Assembly: GCA_023399375.1 (NCBI GenBank)
Contig: JAEWPX010000048.1
Span: forward strand, 50,183 to 114,182
Source of the DNA: Pseudomonadota bacterium
GTDB lineage: Bacteria > Desulfobacterota > Desulfovibrionia > Desulfovibrionales > Desulfovibrionaceae
Direction: 5' to 3'
Length of the DNA: 64,000 nucleotides
A model generated the notes under the pieces. The model made no database searches and was not told where the DNA came from. It saw nothing but the letters and a program-made list of their open reading frames with translations. This document shows, in pieces, positions 26,956-35,124 of the stretch. How positions within the stretch are numbered: the first letter of the stretch is position 1; each line of letters opens with the position of its first letter. The position numbers and the translations under genes were made by a program.

Positions 26956-27714
26956 TCAAGATTCCGGACTGCAACGTGGAAATGCCCACCGCCCTACAGA
27001 GCCTGTTCTTCCCGACCGGCAGACTCCTCACCGACTCCGTGGAGTTCGGTGGCGCATTCGAGGCACCGCGCTCGATCCGATCATGTTCCACGCCGACGTG
27101 ATCCACGGCGCCGCCGCGCAGAACGACCGCAAGTGGGCCAAGCGCGAAGGCTGGTTCATCGCCCTCGGCGTCGAGTATACCGGCTGGGACGTGCTCACCC
27201 CGCAGGTCTTCGGCTGGTGGTCCACGGGTGAAAACAAGTCCACCCGCAACGGCTCCGAGCGTATGCCGCAGGTCCTGCCCAACTGGGGTCCGGGCAACAG
27301 CTTCCTCTTCGACGACAGCCAGGAACCGGGCAAGGAATCCAACATGGGCGTCAACCCTGTCGGTAACTGGGGTACGGGCGTGTCCCTCAACAATATCTCG
27401 TTTGTCGAGAAGCTCTCCCACATCCTGACCTTCACCTATGTGCACGGCAACAACGCCAAGGCCCTCCGCTACCTCAACGGGACCCTGGGCACCAACTCGT
27501 ACTACGTCATGGGCCGCGACCTGACGACCAACGAGTACCTGCGCGGCGTCAACTTCGACACCAAATACATGATCTACGAAAACCTGGCCGCCATCCTCGA
27601 GACCGGCGGGTCCCACGGCGAGTACAGTCCAGCGTCCGGGGTCACCGCCTGGCCAGCAAGTCCCGCGACGGCGACGCCTGGAAGGTCGCTTACGGCCTGA
27701 CCTACAAGTTCTAG
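26956..27714 (+). pseudogene. porin pseudogene (deletions and frameshift)
   Basis: A broken copy of the same porin family. It opens at the strand IPDCNVEMPTALQSL, so the signal peptide and about 125 further residues are missing. After DSVEFGGAFE the homology jumps to TALDPIMFHADVIHG, a loss of about 110 internal residues with a change of frame. The middle is well preserved (REGWFIALGVEYTGWDVLTP, RNGSERMPQVLPNWGPGN). Near 27622-27630 a frameshift after GGSHGEY moves the final strand into another frame, where HRLASKSRDGDAWKVAYG and LTYKF remain readable up to TAG at 27712. A terminator still follows. No start or promoter is left. Confidence 0.9.
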
Positions 27715-27745
27715 TCCCGCGCGAAGCGCGCGCCTGCGACGCAAA

Positions 27746-27773
27746 GCCGGCCCCTTCGGGGACCGGCATTTTT
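27746..27773 (+). terminator. terminator behind the porin pseudogene
   Basis: The arms GCCGGCCCC / GGGACCGGC have one C/A mismatch and a TTCG loop, followed by ATTTTTA. It starts 31 nt after the relic stop codon and so survives from the once-functional gene. Confidence 0.8.
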
Positions 27774-27978
27774 ATGGAAAGGCCTTCCCGGGACGGGTGA
27801 TCTGCGAGCCATGCCGCACCAGGTTATCCACAGGACCGTGACAGTGCGAGGGGACAGTGCAGGAGGGTAAGGACTGCGGAAAAATGGAACAATACGTTCT
27901 CATGTTTATTATTTCTTACTGATATCACTGCAAATTACAACATTACAATTCAGAAATAAATTATGATTTTAGAAAACT

Positions 27979-28006
27979 TTGCTCGAAAATTAGACACACG
28001 CATCTT
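27979..28006 (+). promoter_or_regulatory. candidate promoter of porin 2
   Basis: TTGCTC (27979-27984), a 16-nt spacer and CATCTT (28001-28006) lie 118 nt before the ATG, in AT-rich DNA. The arrangement repeats that found before porin 1 although the surrounding bases differ. Confidence 0.5.
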
Positions 28007-28123
28007 GTCGCAACCGGAAACACGCGATACGAATTGAAGCGTGTCTGTGGAGAACTCGCCTGTCTTCGCAGCACGCGCGCCACCGGTTTCCGGTCCCATA
28101 ACCGCGTTCGGGAGGAAGGAATC

Positions 28124-29605
28124 ATGAAACGCATGCTGCCTCTTGCCTTAGTCGCCGTGTTCGCCCTGTGCGCCTTCGCCAGCGCCCAGGCGGCCACCGA
28201 AGTGAAGATGACCGGCGATGCCCGCATCTACGGCGTCTTCTTCGCACAGCACAACTACACCGGCTGGAACAACGCCAGCTGGACGTCGAACACCCCGACC
28301 TACTCCGGGGCCGGCAGAAAGACCGAAGACCGCTTCGAGATCTGGGAACGCTTCCGCCTGCGCACCGACTTCGTGGCCAACGAGGCCGTGAAGTTCCGCC
28401 TGGGCATCAAGGTGGAGGACACCTGGGGCCATGGCACTTTGACCGCCGCCAACCCGGAAGTGGCCATCGCCGTCTACCAAGCCTTCCTGCAGTTCAAACT
28501 GCCGGACTGCAACGTGGAAGTGACCGCCGGCCTCCAGGACATCGACCTGCCCATCAGCAAGATGTTCTACGGCAGCCCGGTCTTCGGCGGCGACCGCATC
28601 GCGGCCCTGACCGTCAAGGCCCCGCTGATCGACAACACCCTGGCCGTGCTCGCCGGTTTCGGCCGCCTCATCGACACCAACCGCACCTACGACACCACCA
28701 CCACCCAGGTGGCGGACGAACTCGACGCCTATTTCATGGCCCTGCCCATCACCCTCGAGGGCTTCAAGGCCACCCCGTGGGGCGTCATCGCCGTGGCCGG
28801 CAAGAACGCCGGCTACTTCACCACCGGCGCTTCGACCTTCTCTTCGGCTTCCTTCGCCGAAAACCTGGTCTCCGCCGGCACCTTCATGACCCCGGCCCTG
28901 TGGAAGAACGACCAGAACGCCTACTGGTGGGCCGGCGGCGCGTTCGAAGTCACCGCTCTTGATCCGGTCAAGTTCTACGCCGACGTGATCTACGGCGCCG
29001 GCGCCCAGAGCGACCGCAAGAAGAGCAAGCGCGAAGGCTGGTTCATCGACCTCGGCGTCGAGTACACCGGCTGGGACGTGCTGACCCCGAAGGTCTTCGG
29101 CTGGTGGTCCACCGGTGAAGACCACGCCACCCGCAACGGTTCCGAGCGCATGCCCGCCCTGCGTCCCAACTGGGGTCCGGGCAACAGCTTCCTGTTCGAC
29201 GACAGCCAGGAACTGGCCAAGAACTCCAACATGGGCATGAACCCCATCGGCGCGTGGGGCCTGGGCGCCTCTCTCGACAACATCTCGTTCGTCGAGAAGC
29301 TGACCCATCGCCTGACCTACACGTACCTCCACGGCAACAACAATCCGTCGGCCATCCGCACCCTCAACACGGCCATGGGCAGCAACCCCTACTTCGTGAT
29401 GGGCCGCGACCTGACCACGGACGAGTTCGCCATGGGCGTGAACTTCGACAGCAAGTACATGATCTACGAGAACCTGGCCGCCGTCCTCGAGACCGGCTGG
29501 GCCCACGGCCAGTTCCAGACCAGCGTCTGGGGCCACCGCCTGGCCGAGAAGTCCCGTTCCGGCGACGCCTGGAAAGTCGCCTTCGGCCTGACCTACAAGT
29601 TCTAA
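28124..29605 (+). CDS. outer-membrane trimeric porin, copy 2
   Basis: A 493-aa porin of the same family as copy 1. The start at 28124 (MKRMLPLALVAVFALCAFAS) has GGAGGAAGGA upstream; an in-frame GTG farther up would bury the signal peptide. The signal runs to about residue 24 (SAQA), and the mature protein opens ATEVKMTGDARIYG, parallel to copy 1. It ends FGLTYKF with the terminal Phe. Blocks such as WERFRLRTDFVANEAVKFRL are shared nearly unchanged with copy 1, while loop segments (around residues 40-60 and 240-265) vary, as expected for surface-exposed parts. It has its own promoter candidate and terminator. Confidence 0.92.
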   Translation: MKRMLPLALVAVFALCAFASAQAATEVKMTGDARIYGVFFAQHNYTGWNNASWTSNTPTYSGAGRKTEDRFEIWERFRLRTDFVANEAVKFRLGIKVEDTWGHGTLTAANPEVAIAVYQAFLQFKLPDCNVEVTAGLQDIDLPISKMFYGSPVFGGDRIAALTVKAPLIDNTLAVLAGFGRLIDTNRTYDTTTTQVADELDAYFMALPITLEGFKATPWGVIAVAGKNAGYFTTGASTFSSASFAENLVSAGTFMTPALWKNDQNAYWWAGGAFEVTALDPVKFYADVIYGAGAQSDRKKSKREGWFIDLGVEYTGWDVLTPKVFGWWSTGEDHATRNGSERMPALRPNWGPGNSFLFDDSQELAKNSNMGMNPIGAWGLGASLDNISFVEKLTHRLTYTYLHGNNNPSAIRTLNTAMGSNPYFVMGRDLTTDEFAMGVNFDSKYMIYENLAAVLETGWAHGQFQTSVWGHRLAEKSRSGDAWKVAFGLTYKF

Positions 29606-29633
29606 AGCGGTTTTGCGGAAATCGCTGGCGCGG

Positions 29634-29662
29634 ACCGGGCCCTTCGGGGCCCGGTTTTTTTT
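29634..29662 (+). terminator. intrinsic terminator of porin 2
   Basis: The 9-bp arms ACCGGGCCC / GGGCCCGGT close a TTCG tetraloop and lead into a run of eight Ts. Confidence 0.95.
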
Positions 29663-29682
29663 GCGGCGGACGCCGTCCGGTC

Positions 29683-31047
29683 TCAGCGCCCCTTGGGCAG
29701 GCACCACAGCGGCAGGACCGCGCCCGAAACCGCGGAGGCCACGCCGTCGGCGTCGAGGCTCCGGTCCGAGGGAGAGGCGCTTATGGGCGTCTGCCCCCTG
29801 GCCAGAAACGCCTTGACCGTGGCCAGGGGCACCACGAAACCCATCTCGGCCGGGGTTTCGCCCAGCCGATCCCGCGCCCCGGCCGTGTCGCGCCGCGCCG
29901 TGACCACGCCGGCCACATGGCCTGCGGCGTCGAGCAGCGGGCCGCCGCTGTTGCCGGGCAGCACCTGCGCCGTAATCGCCTGCTCGCCGCGCGGCCCCGC
30001 CCCGTCTGCCAGGATCCGTGTGCGCCCGGCCGTGACGCGCATCCCGCCGCTGACGGCCGCTTCCCCGGGGTAGCCCGCGGCAAAGACAGCCGCGCCCTCC
30101 GGCACTTCCCCGCCCTCCCGAAAAACCAGCGCCCGCGGCGGAGCCACGGCCAGTTCGAGCAGGGCGAGGTCGTTTTTCCGGTCGATGCGCGTCACGCGCG
30201 CCGCCATCCGTTTGCCTGCAACAACCGCGACGACCCGGCCGCAGTCAGCGGCCACATGGGCGTTGGTCAGCACGTGCCCGAGCCTGCTGACCACGAACCC
30301 CGTGCCCGTGGCCAGGCGCTTCGCCGCTTCTTCCGGGGGCGGCCCCTTCGTGCCCCCCTTGGGACTTGCGGCTGTGCCCGCAATGGACAGGGCCACGGTG
30401 GGGTCGAGTTCTTTTCTGGCCGCCTCGGCCAGGGCGGCGAGGCGCGCAGCCAGTGCGGGATCGTCGCCGATCTGCGCCTGCCCCTGCAGGGCCAGCCGGT
30501 AAGCCATGGCCGGATCGCGCGCCGCCACACGCCCGGCAAGATGCAGCTCCCCCAGGGCCAGGGCGGCCTGGGGCGAGCCGGCCCGGACCGCGCGGCGCAA
30601 ATAGCCGGGCGCGTCCGCGGCCGGGCCGCCCCGATTCTCCAGACGCATGGCCCCGAGCAGGAAAAGCGCGCGGGCCGAGCCTTTCTCCGCCGCAAGCTTG
30701 AGATACCGTCCGGCCTGCTCGTCGTCGCGAGGCACGCCGTCGCCGCGCAGATACAGGCGCGCCAAGTCGGTCATGGCCGGGACGTTGCCGGCGTCGGCCG
30801 CCTTGCGGAAAAGGCGCACGGCGGCCTGCGCATCGCGCGGCCCGCCCCGTCCGGTTTCGCGCATGACGCCCTGCAGGTGCAGGGCGGCGGGGCTGCCCGC
30901 GGCGGCCAGGGGCGCGAGCTCCCGCGCGGCCGCGGCATCGTCGCCGCGTGCAAAGGCCCGCAGCGCCGCGTCGTAGTCCGCCCTTGCCGCGTGCGCCGCC
31001 CCGAGGGCCGCCACGACGAGGGCGCACGCGGCAAGGGCGCGCCTCAC
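29683..31047 (-). CDS. secreted Sel1-repeat / trypsin-like serine protease
   Basis: A 454-aa exported protein. A GTG start at 31047 gives a signal peptide (RRALAACALVVAALGAAHA). Residues 25-200 carry Sel1-like repeats (AVRLFRKAADAGNVPAMTDL, YLKLAAEKGSARALFLLGAM, YLRRAVRAGSPQAALALGEL). Residues 235-430 form an S1C/trypsin-2 domain with the triad in LTNAHVAADCG (His), RKNDLALLEL (Asp) and LPGNSGGPLL (Ser). There is no PDZ domain, unlike DegP. The start codon overlaps the stop of the gene above as GTGA, so the two are translationally coupled and likely act together in the periplasm. The substrate is unknown. Confidence 0.88.
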   Translation of the reverse strand: MRRALAACALVVAALGAAHAARADYDAALRAFARGDDAAAARELAPLAAAGSPAALHLQGVMRETGRGGPRDAQAAVRLFRKAADAGNVPAMTDLARLYLRGDGVPRDDEQAGRYLKLAAEKGSARALFLLGAMRLENRGGPAADAPGYLRRAVRAGSPQAALALGELHLAGRVAARDPAMAYRLALQGQAQIGDDPALAARLAALAEAARKELDPTVALSIAGTAASPKGGTKGPPPEEAAKRLATGTGFVVSRLGHVLTNAHVAADCGRVVAVVAGKRMAARVTRIDRKNDLALLELAVAPPRALVFREGGEVPEGAAVFAAGYPGEAAVSGGMRVTAGRTRILADGAGPRGEQAITAQVLPGNSGGPLLDAAGHVAGVVTARRDTAGARDRLGETPAEMGFVVPLATVKAFLARGQTPISASPSDRSLDADGVASAVSGAVLPLWCLPKGR

Positions 31048-31580
31048 GGCTTGTGTCCGTGCCCCGCATCCTTTTGCGGCGCGGGCGCGGGCGGGGAAGG
31101 CGGTGGCGCGTCGGCCGCCCGGCACAGGCCGTAGCGCTGGCTGATCTTGGGCATGGTCGCCGCATCGTGGTGCGAAGCCACCATGAGGAAATTGTCGGAT
31201 GCGCCGGAATACAGGGGATAAACGGTCACGAGCGCCATGCCGCCGTCGGGGTAGCGCGCCATGACGTGCAGCCCGATCGGGCTTACGGTGTAGACCGCAG
31301 GCGTTTCCCGGTCGTCCTCCTCGATCTGCGCCCGCTTCTTGTCCGCATCGATGATGTCGATGGTGAGCCCCGGCGTATTGGGGTCGAGCGGCGGCTTGAC
31401 GGTCACCCCGCCCTGGGGCGTGAACCCGGCGTTGACGCCGTGGGTGAAGGCGCAAGCCAGCCGCTTGGCCGCATAAAGCACCGCGGCCGGGTCGGCGGCC
31501 GAGGCGGCGGCCGGGGCGGGTTGCACGGTCAGGCACAGACAGGCGGCCGCCAGTACCGCGGCCGTTGAAAAAACGCGCAT
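31044..31580 (-). CDS. exported protein of unknown function (178 aa)
   Basis: A 178-aa protein with a clear signal peptide (MRVFSTAAVLAAACLCLTVQ, cleavage near PAPAAA). The mature part includes VLYAAKRLACAFTHGVNAGF, a short beta-rich region (GLHVMARYPDGGMALVTVYP) and a C-terminal tail rich in Pro and Ala ending in HGHKP. GGAGG lies before the ATG. I do not recognise the family. It overlaps the downstream protease gene by 4 nt, which suggests a partner, substrate or inhibitor of that protease; this is inference from position. Confidence 0.75.
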   Translation of the reverse strand: MRVFSTAAVLAAACLCLTVQPAPAAASAADPAAVLYAAKRLACAFTHGVNAGFTPQGGVTVKPPLDPNTPGLTIDIIDADKKRAQIEEDDRETPAVYTVSPIGLHVMARYPDGGMALVTVYPLYSGASDNFLMVASHHDAATMPKISQRYGLCRAADAPPPSPPAPAPQKDAGHGHKP

Positions 31581-31815
31581 GGGTTCCTCCGTGGCAGGGG
31601 ATTTTTCCTGTTACCCGAGCAGTGTAACAGCCGACCGGAAAGGTCAAGCCGGGGTCTTCCCGACGCCGCCGTCCGGCCGGGCCGGGGCGACGGAAAGCGC
31701 TTGCCGCCAAAGCGCCCTTGACGTACTGTGCGTCCCCTCACGCCCCTGGCGTCGGCCGTGACTTCTCAGGTCTTACGCGCCGTAACCGGACGTGTTTTTT
31801 CGGAGATTTCGTATC

Positions 31816-32145
31816 ATGCAAAAGTATCGCGTATATTTCGCCACCAAGGATCATGTCCCGACCCGCTGGTTCCGTCCGAAAAAAGAGATATCGGAAACGG
31901 AATACGTCGTCGTGCATGCGCACAATGAAGCGCATGCCTCCAAAGAAGCCAAGCAGCATGTCGATATCGCCGCACTGGGCATCCCGTTCCAGGTGACGCA
32001 TATCGAGCGTGCCCCGGACAGCGAGCCCGAAGGCTGCCATGGGCAACTTGCCCGGCGCGTCGCGCCCCAGGCGGCGCAGCCCGAGGCCGAAGCCGCCCCC
32101 GAGCCCGCGCCCCTCGGGGAAGAAGCCGAAGAAAAACAGGCGTAA
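31816..32145 (+). CDS. hypothetical protein (109 aa), N-terminal domain plus acidic tail
   Basis: Residues 1-65 look like a small folded domain (MQKYRVYFATKDHVPTRWFR, then ETEYVVVHAHNEAHASKEAK). Residues 66-109 are a Pro/Ala/Glu-rich disordered tail. CGGAG lies before the ATG. It is divergent from the exported-protein gene, with 235 bp between them. It has no signal peptide and no recognised family. Confidence 0.65.
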   Translation: MQKYRVYFATKDHVPTRWFRPKKEISETEYVVVHAHNEAHASKEAKQHVDIAALGIPFQVTHIERAPDSEPEGCHGQLARRVAPQAAQPEAEAAPEPAPLGEEAEEKQA

Positions 32146-32214
32146 CAGCGCCATCTTGCCCGCGCGCGCATGCCTCGAAGACCGGCCGCGTCGGCCCGGA
32201 TCGGAGGACGCCCC

Positions 32215-32946
32215 ATGCTCACCGCCTTTCCCCGGGCCGTGCTGGCCCATGTCCGCGGCATCCGCTTCGCTTTCGCCCACAAGGGCTACCTGCTGCTGGC
32301 GCTGGCGCCCTTTGTCCTGACGTTGGTCCTGTTCGCGGCAGGGTTCGGTCTGTTCGCCTCCTCGGGAGACCGCGTGCTGGCCTTTTTCTGGTCGCCCGAG
32401 GCAGCGCCCGCGGGCGGCGCGCTCGGCGTGCTCTACTGGTTCTACGTGCACGTGGCCAAGTACCTGCTCTACCTGCTCGCGGCCACGCTTGCGTATTTCC
32501 TGTTCATGGTCACGGCCAACATCCTGGCTTCGCCGCTGTATGACGTCGTAGCCGGGCGGATGCTCGCCGGTGCCCGAGGGCATGCCGCCGGAGAATCGCT
32601 GCCATGGTGGGCGGTGATGCTCGAGGAACTCAAAAAGGCGGCGTTCGTGGCCGCCGTGCCCATATTGCTGGTGTTCGTGCCGGTGGTCGGCCAGTTCCTG
32701 GCCCCGGTCGTTGCGGCCGCGTTTCTGGCCTTCGACTTCCTGGACTTCGCCTTCTGCCGCGAGGAAGCGCATTTCGCCGCACGGCTGCGCCGCGCCGCGG
32801 CCAATCCCCTCACCCTGCTCGGCTTCGGCGCACCGCTGCTCATCCCGATTGTCAATATCGTGCTTTTTCCTTTCGCCATTTTTGGCGCGACGCTGCTTTA
32901 TCTGGACACGTTCGGCCGCAATACGACAGACTCCAAGCATTCATGA
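32215..32946 (+). CDS. EI24/CysZ-like membrane protein
   Basis: A 243-aa inner-membrane protein with about four hydrophobic stretches (near residues 23-48, 72-105, 142-180 and 200-235). The opening AFPRAVLAHVRGIRFAFAHK and the central TANILASPLYDVVAGRMLAG are typical of the EI24/CysZ family (sulfate uptake in enterobacteria). CGGAGGA precedes the ATG. Whether it moves sulfate is not shown, but such a role would be of interest in a sulfate reducer. It stands alone, followed by kup. Confidence 0.78.
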   Translation: MLTAFPRAVLAHVRGIRFAFAHKGYLLLALAPFVLTLVLFAAGFGLFASSGDRVLAFFWSPEAAPAGGALGVLYWFYVHVAKYLLYLLAATLAYFLFMVTANILASPLYDVVAGRMLAGARGHAAGESLPWWAVMLEELKKAAFVAAVPILLVFVPVVGQFLAPVVAAAFLAFDFLDFAFCREEAHFAARLRRAAANPLTLLGFGAPLLIPIVNIVLFPFAIFGATLLYLDTFGRNTTDSKHS

Positions 32947-33107
32947 CATTTTGGCAACATACGCCCGGCGCTGCCGGTTTTAAGCTATAGGTCGGGCGCT
33001 TCACAAGCGACGCGCCGCCTCGGCTCCCCCTCGCGGCAAAAGGACCGCCATTCCATGCAGCATCCCTTTTTCGCGGCGCGCCGCGCACGCCTTCGGAGCG
33101 TCGCCGC

Positions 33108-35000
33108 ATGAGCGACCACGGCCACGTTCCGGACAAATCCCTGTCCCATACCCTCGCCCTGGCCTTCGGCGCCCTCGGCGTCGTCTACGGCGATATCGGC
33201 ACGAGCCCGCTCTACGCCATCAAGGAATGCTTCCACGGCATGCACGCCATCGCCGTGACGCCGGACAACGTGCTCGGCGTGCTCTCGCTCATCTTCTGGT
33301 CCCTGACGATGGTCATCACCATCAAATACGTGCTGTTCATCACCGCCGCCGACAACCGGGGCGAGGGCGGCATTTTCGCGCTGATCGAACTTCTGCCCAA
33401 GGACCGGGGCCACCGCCACGTACGTGCGACGCTCGCCGTGCTGGGCCTCATCGGCGCGGGCCTGCTCTACGGCGACGGCGTCATCACCCCGGCCATTTCC
33501 GTGCTTTCGGCCGTGGAGGGCTTAAACGTCGCCACGAGCGCCGCCGAACCCCTCGTCGTGCCCATCACCTGCGTCATTCTTTTTTGCCTCTTCATGGTGC
33601 AGCGCCGGGGCACACACGGCATCGGCAAGGTCTTCGGCCCGGTGATGCTCGTCTGGTTCACGGTGCTGGCCGTGCTCGGGATCAAGGCGATCCTGGCCGC
33701 GCCACAAGTGCTCGCCGCGATCAACCCTTGGCACGCGGTGAACTTTTTCCTGCGCAATCACCTGCACGGCATAGTGGTCCTCGGCGCGGTCGTGCTGTGC
33801 ATCACCGGCGGCGAGGCGCTGTATGCCGACCTCGGGCATTTCGGCCGCCGCCCCATCCAACTTTCCTGGCTCGCGATCGTCTTCCCGTGCCTGATCCTCA
33901 ACTACTTCGGCCAGGGCGCGGGACTTTTGCTCGATCCCTCCATCGCGGCCAACCCCTTCTACAGCCTGGTGCCCGACTCCCTGCTCTACCCCATGGCGGC
34001 GCTGGCCACGGCGGCCACGGTCATCGCTTCCCAGGCGCTCATTTCCGGGGTCTTTTCCCTCACGCGCCAAGCCATCCAGCTCGGCTGCTGCCCGAGGCTT
34101 CGCATCGTGCACACCTCGAGCGCGATGGAAGGACAGATCTACATTCCCGAAGTCAATTTCGCCCTGATGTGGGCCTGCATCGGCATCACGCTGGCCTTCG
34201 AGGAATCGAGCCGCCTGGCCGCGGCCTACGGCATCGCGGTCACGGCCACCATGGGCATCACCTCCATCCTGTATTTCTTCGTCGCCCACTGGACCTGGAA
34301 GCAGCCGCTCATCCGCTGCCTGCCGCCGGTGCTCGTGTTCCTGGCCTTCGATCTGGCCTATTTCGGCTCGAACCTGCTCAAGGTCGCCGACGGCGGCTGG
34401 TTCACGCTGCTGATCGCCGCCGCGATCTTCACGGCCATGGCCACTTGGCAGGACGGCCGCCGGGCGCTTCGCGAGATGTCCATGGCCGCCACGGTGCCGC
34501 TGCGCACCTTCCTGCAGGAAGTGGCCACGAAAAACCCGATCCGCGTGCCGGGCACCGCCGTCTTCATGTCGCTCTCCCCCCAGGGCACGCCGGTGACGCT
34601 GCTGCACCACTACAAGCACAACAAGGTCTTCCACCAAAGCGTGGTCATCCTGAGCATCACCGCCGCGGACACGCCCACCGTGCCCGAGGACGACCGCCTG
34701 GACATCCACGACCTGGGCTCGGGCTTCTTCCGGATCGTGGCGCGCTACGGCTTCATGGAAACGCCGGACGTGCCGGAGATCATGGCCCGGGCGCGGGATA
34801 CGGGCATCCCCATCGATCCGCCGGCCGACACCACCTACTTCCTCGGCCGCGAGAGTCTGCTCACCACGGGCAAGGCGAAGATGGCGGGCTTTCGCAAGTC
34901 GCTTTTCGCGCTCATGTCCCGCAACGCCCGTCCGGCCACGGCCTATTTCGGCCTGCCCCCGGGACGCGTGGTGGAGCTTGGCGTGCAGGTCGAACTCTAG
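33108..35000 (+). CDS. kup: Kup-type potassium uptake protein
   Basis: A 630-aa K+/H+ symporter of the inner membrane. The conserved opening LALAFGALGVVYGDIGTSPL is followed by twelve predicted membrane segments and a soluble C-terminal domain (from about residue 430). EGGIFALIELLP, LLYGDGVITPAISVLSAVEG and LTRQAIQLG are family hallmarks. Length is standard. GGAG lies 11 nt upstream of the ATG. It is a single-gene unit. The last residue block (RVVELGVQVEL) matches the usual Kup end. Confidence 0.96.
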   Translation: MSDHGHVPDKSLSHTLALAFGALGVVYGDIGTSPLYAIKECFHGMHAIAVTPDNVLGVLSLIFWSLTMVITIKYVLFITAADNRGEGGIFALIELLPKDRGHRHVRATLAVLGLIGAGLLYGDGVITPAISVLSAVEGLNVATSAAEPLVVPITCVILFCLFMVQRRGTHGIGKVFGPVMLVWFTVLAVLGIKAILAAPQVLAAINPWHAVNFFLRNHLHGIVVLGAVVLCITGGEALYADLGHFGRRPIQLSWLAIVFPCLILNYFGQGAGLLLDPSIAANPFYSLVPDSLLYPMAALATAATVIASQALISGVFSLTRQAIQLGCCPRLRIVHTSSAMEGQIYIPEVNFALMWACIGITLAFEESSRLAAAYGIAVTATMGITSILYFFVAHWTWKQPLIRCLPPVLVFLAFDLAYFGSNLLKVADGGWFTLLIAAAIFTAMATWQDGRRALREMSMAATVPLRTFLQEVATKNPIRVPGTAVFMSLSPQGTPVTLLHHYKHNKVFHQSVVILSITAADTPTVPEDDRLDIHDLGSGFFRIVARYGFMETPDVPEIMARARDTGIPIDPPADTTYFLGRESLLTTGKAKMAGFRKSLFALMSRNARPATAYFGLPPGRVVELGVQVEL

Positions 35001-35124
35001 GGGCCTTCGGGCCGCCCAATTGTCCCGCGCCCCTTGACCCGGGGCGTTTCCTGCCGTAACCGCAAGGCGCGGTGCAACCCAAGCGCCACGCCATCTTCGC
35101 CCGACGCCGGCAAAAGAGGAGCGC

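Larger units (their letters stand above)
27715..28123. other. intergenic region before porin 2
   Basis: This 409-bp region has the pseudogene's terminator at its left end, then a G-rich stretch, then an AT-rich block (about 27880-28005) holding the candidate promoter. The leader downstream carries ACCGGAAAC (28013-28021), complementary to GTTTCCGGT (28086-28094), which could close a 5'-UTR stem over 64 nt. No ORF is supported. Confidence 0.45.
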
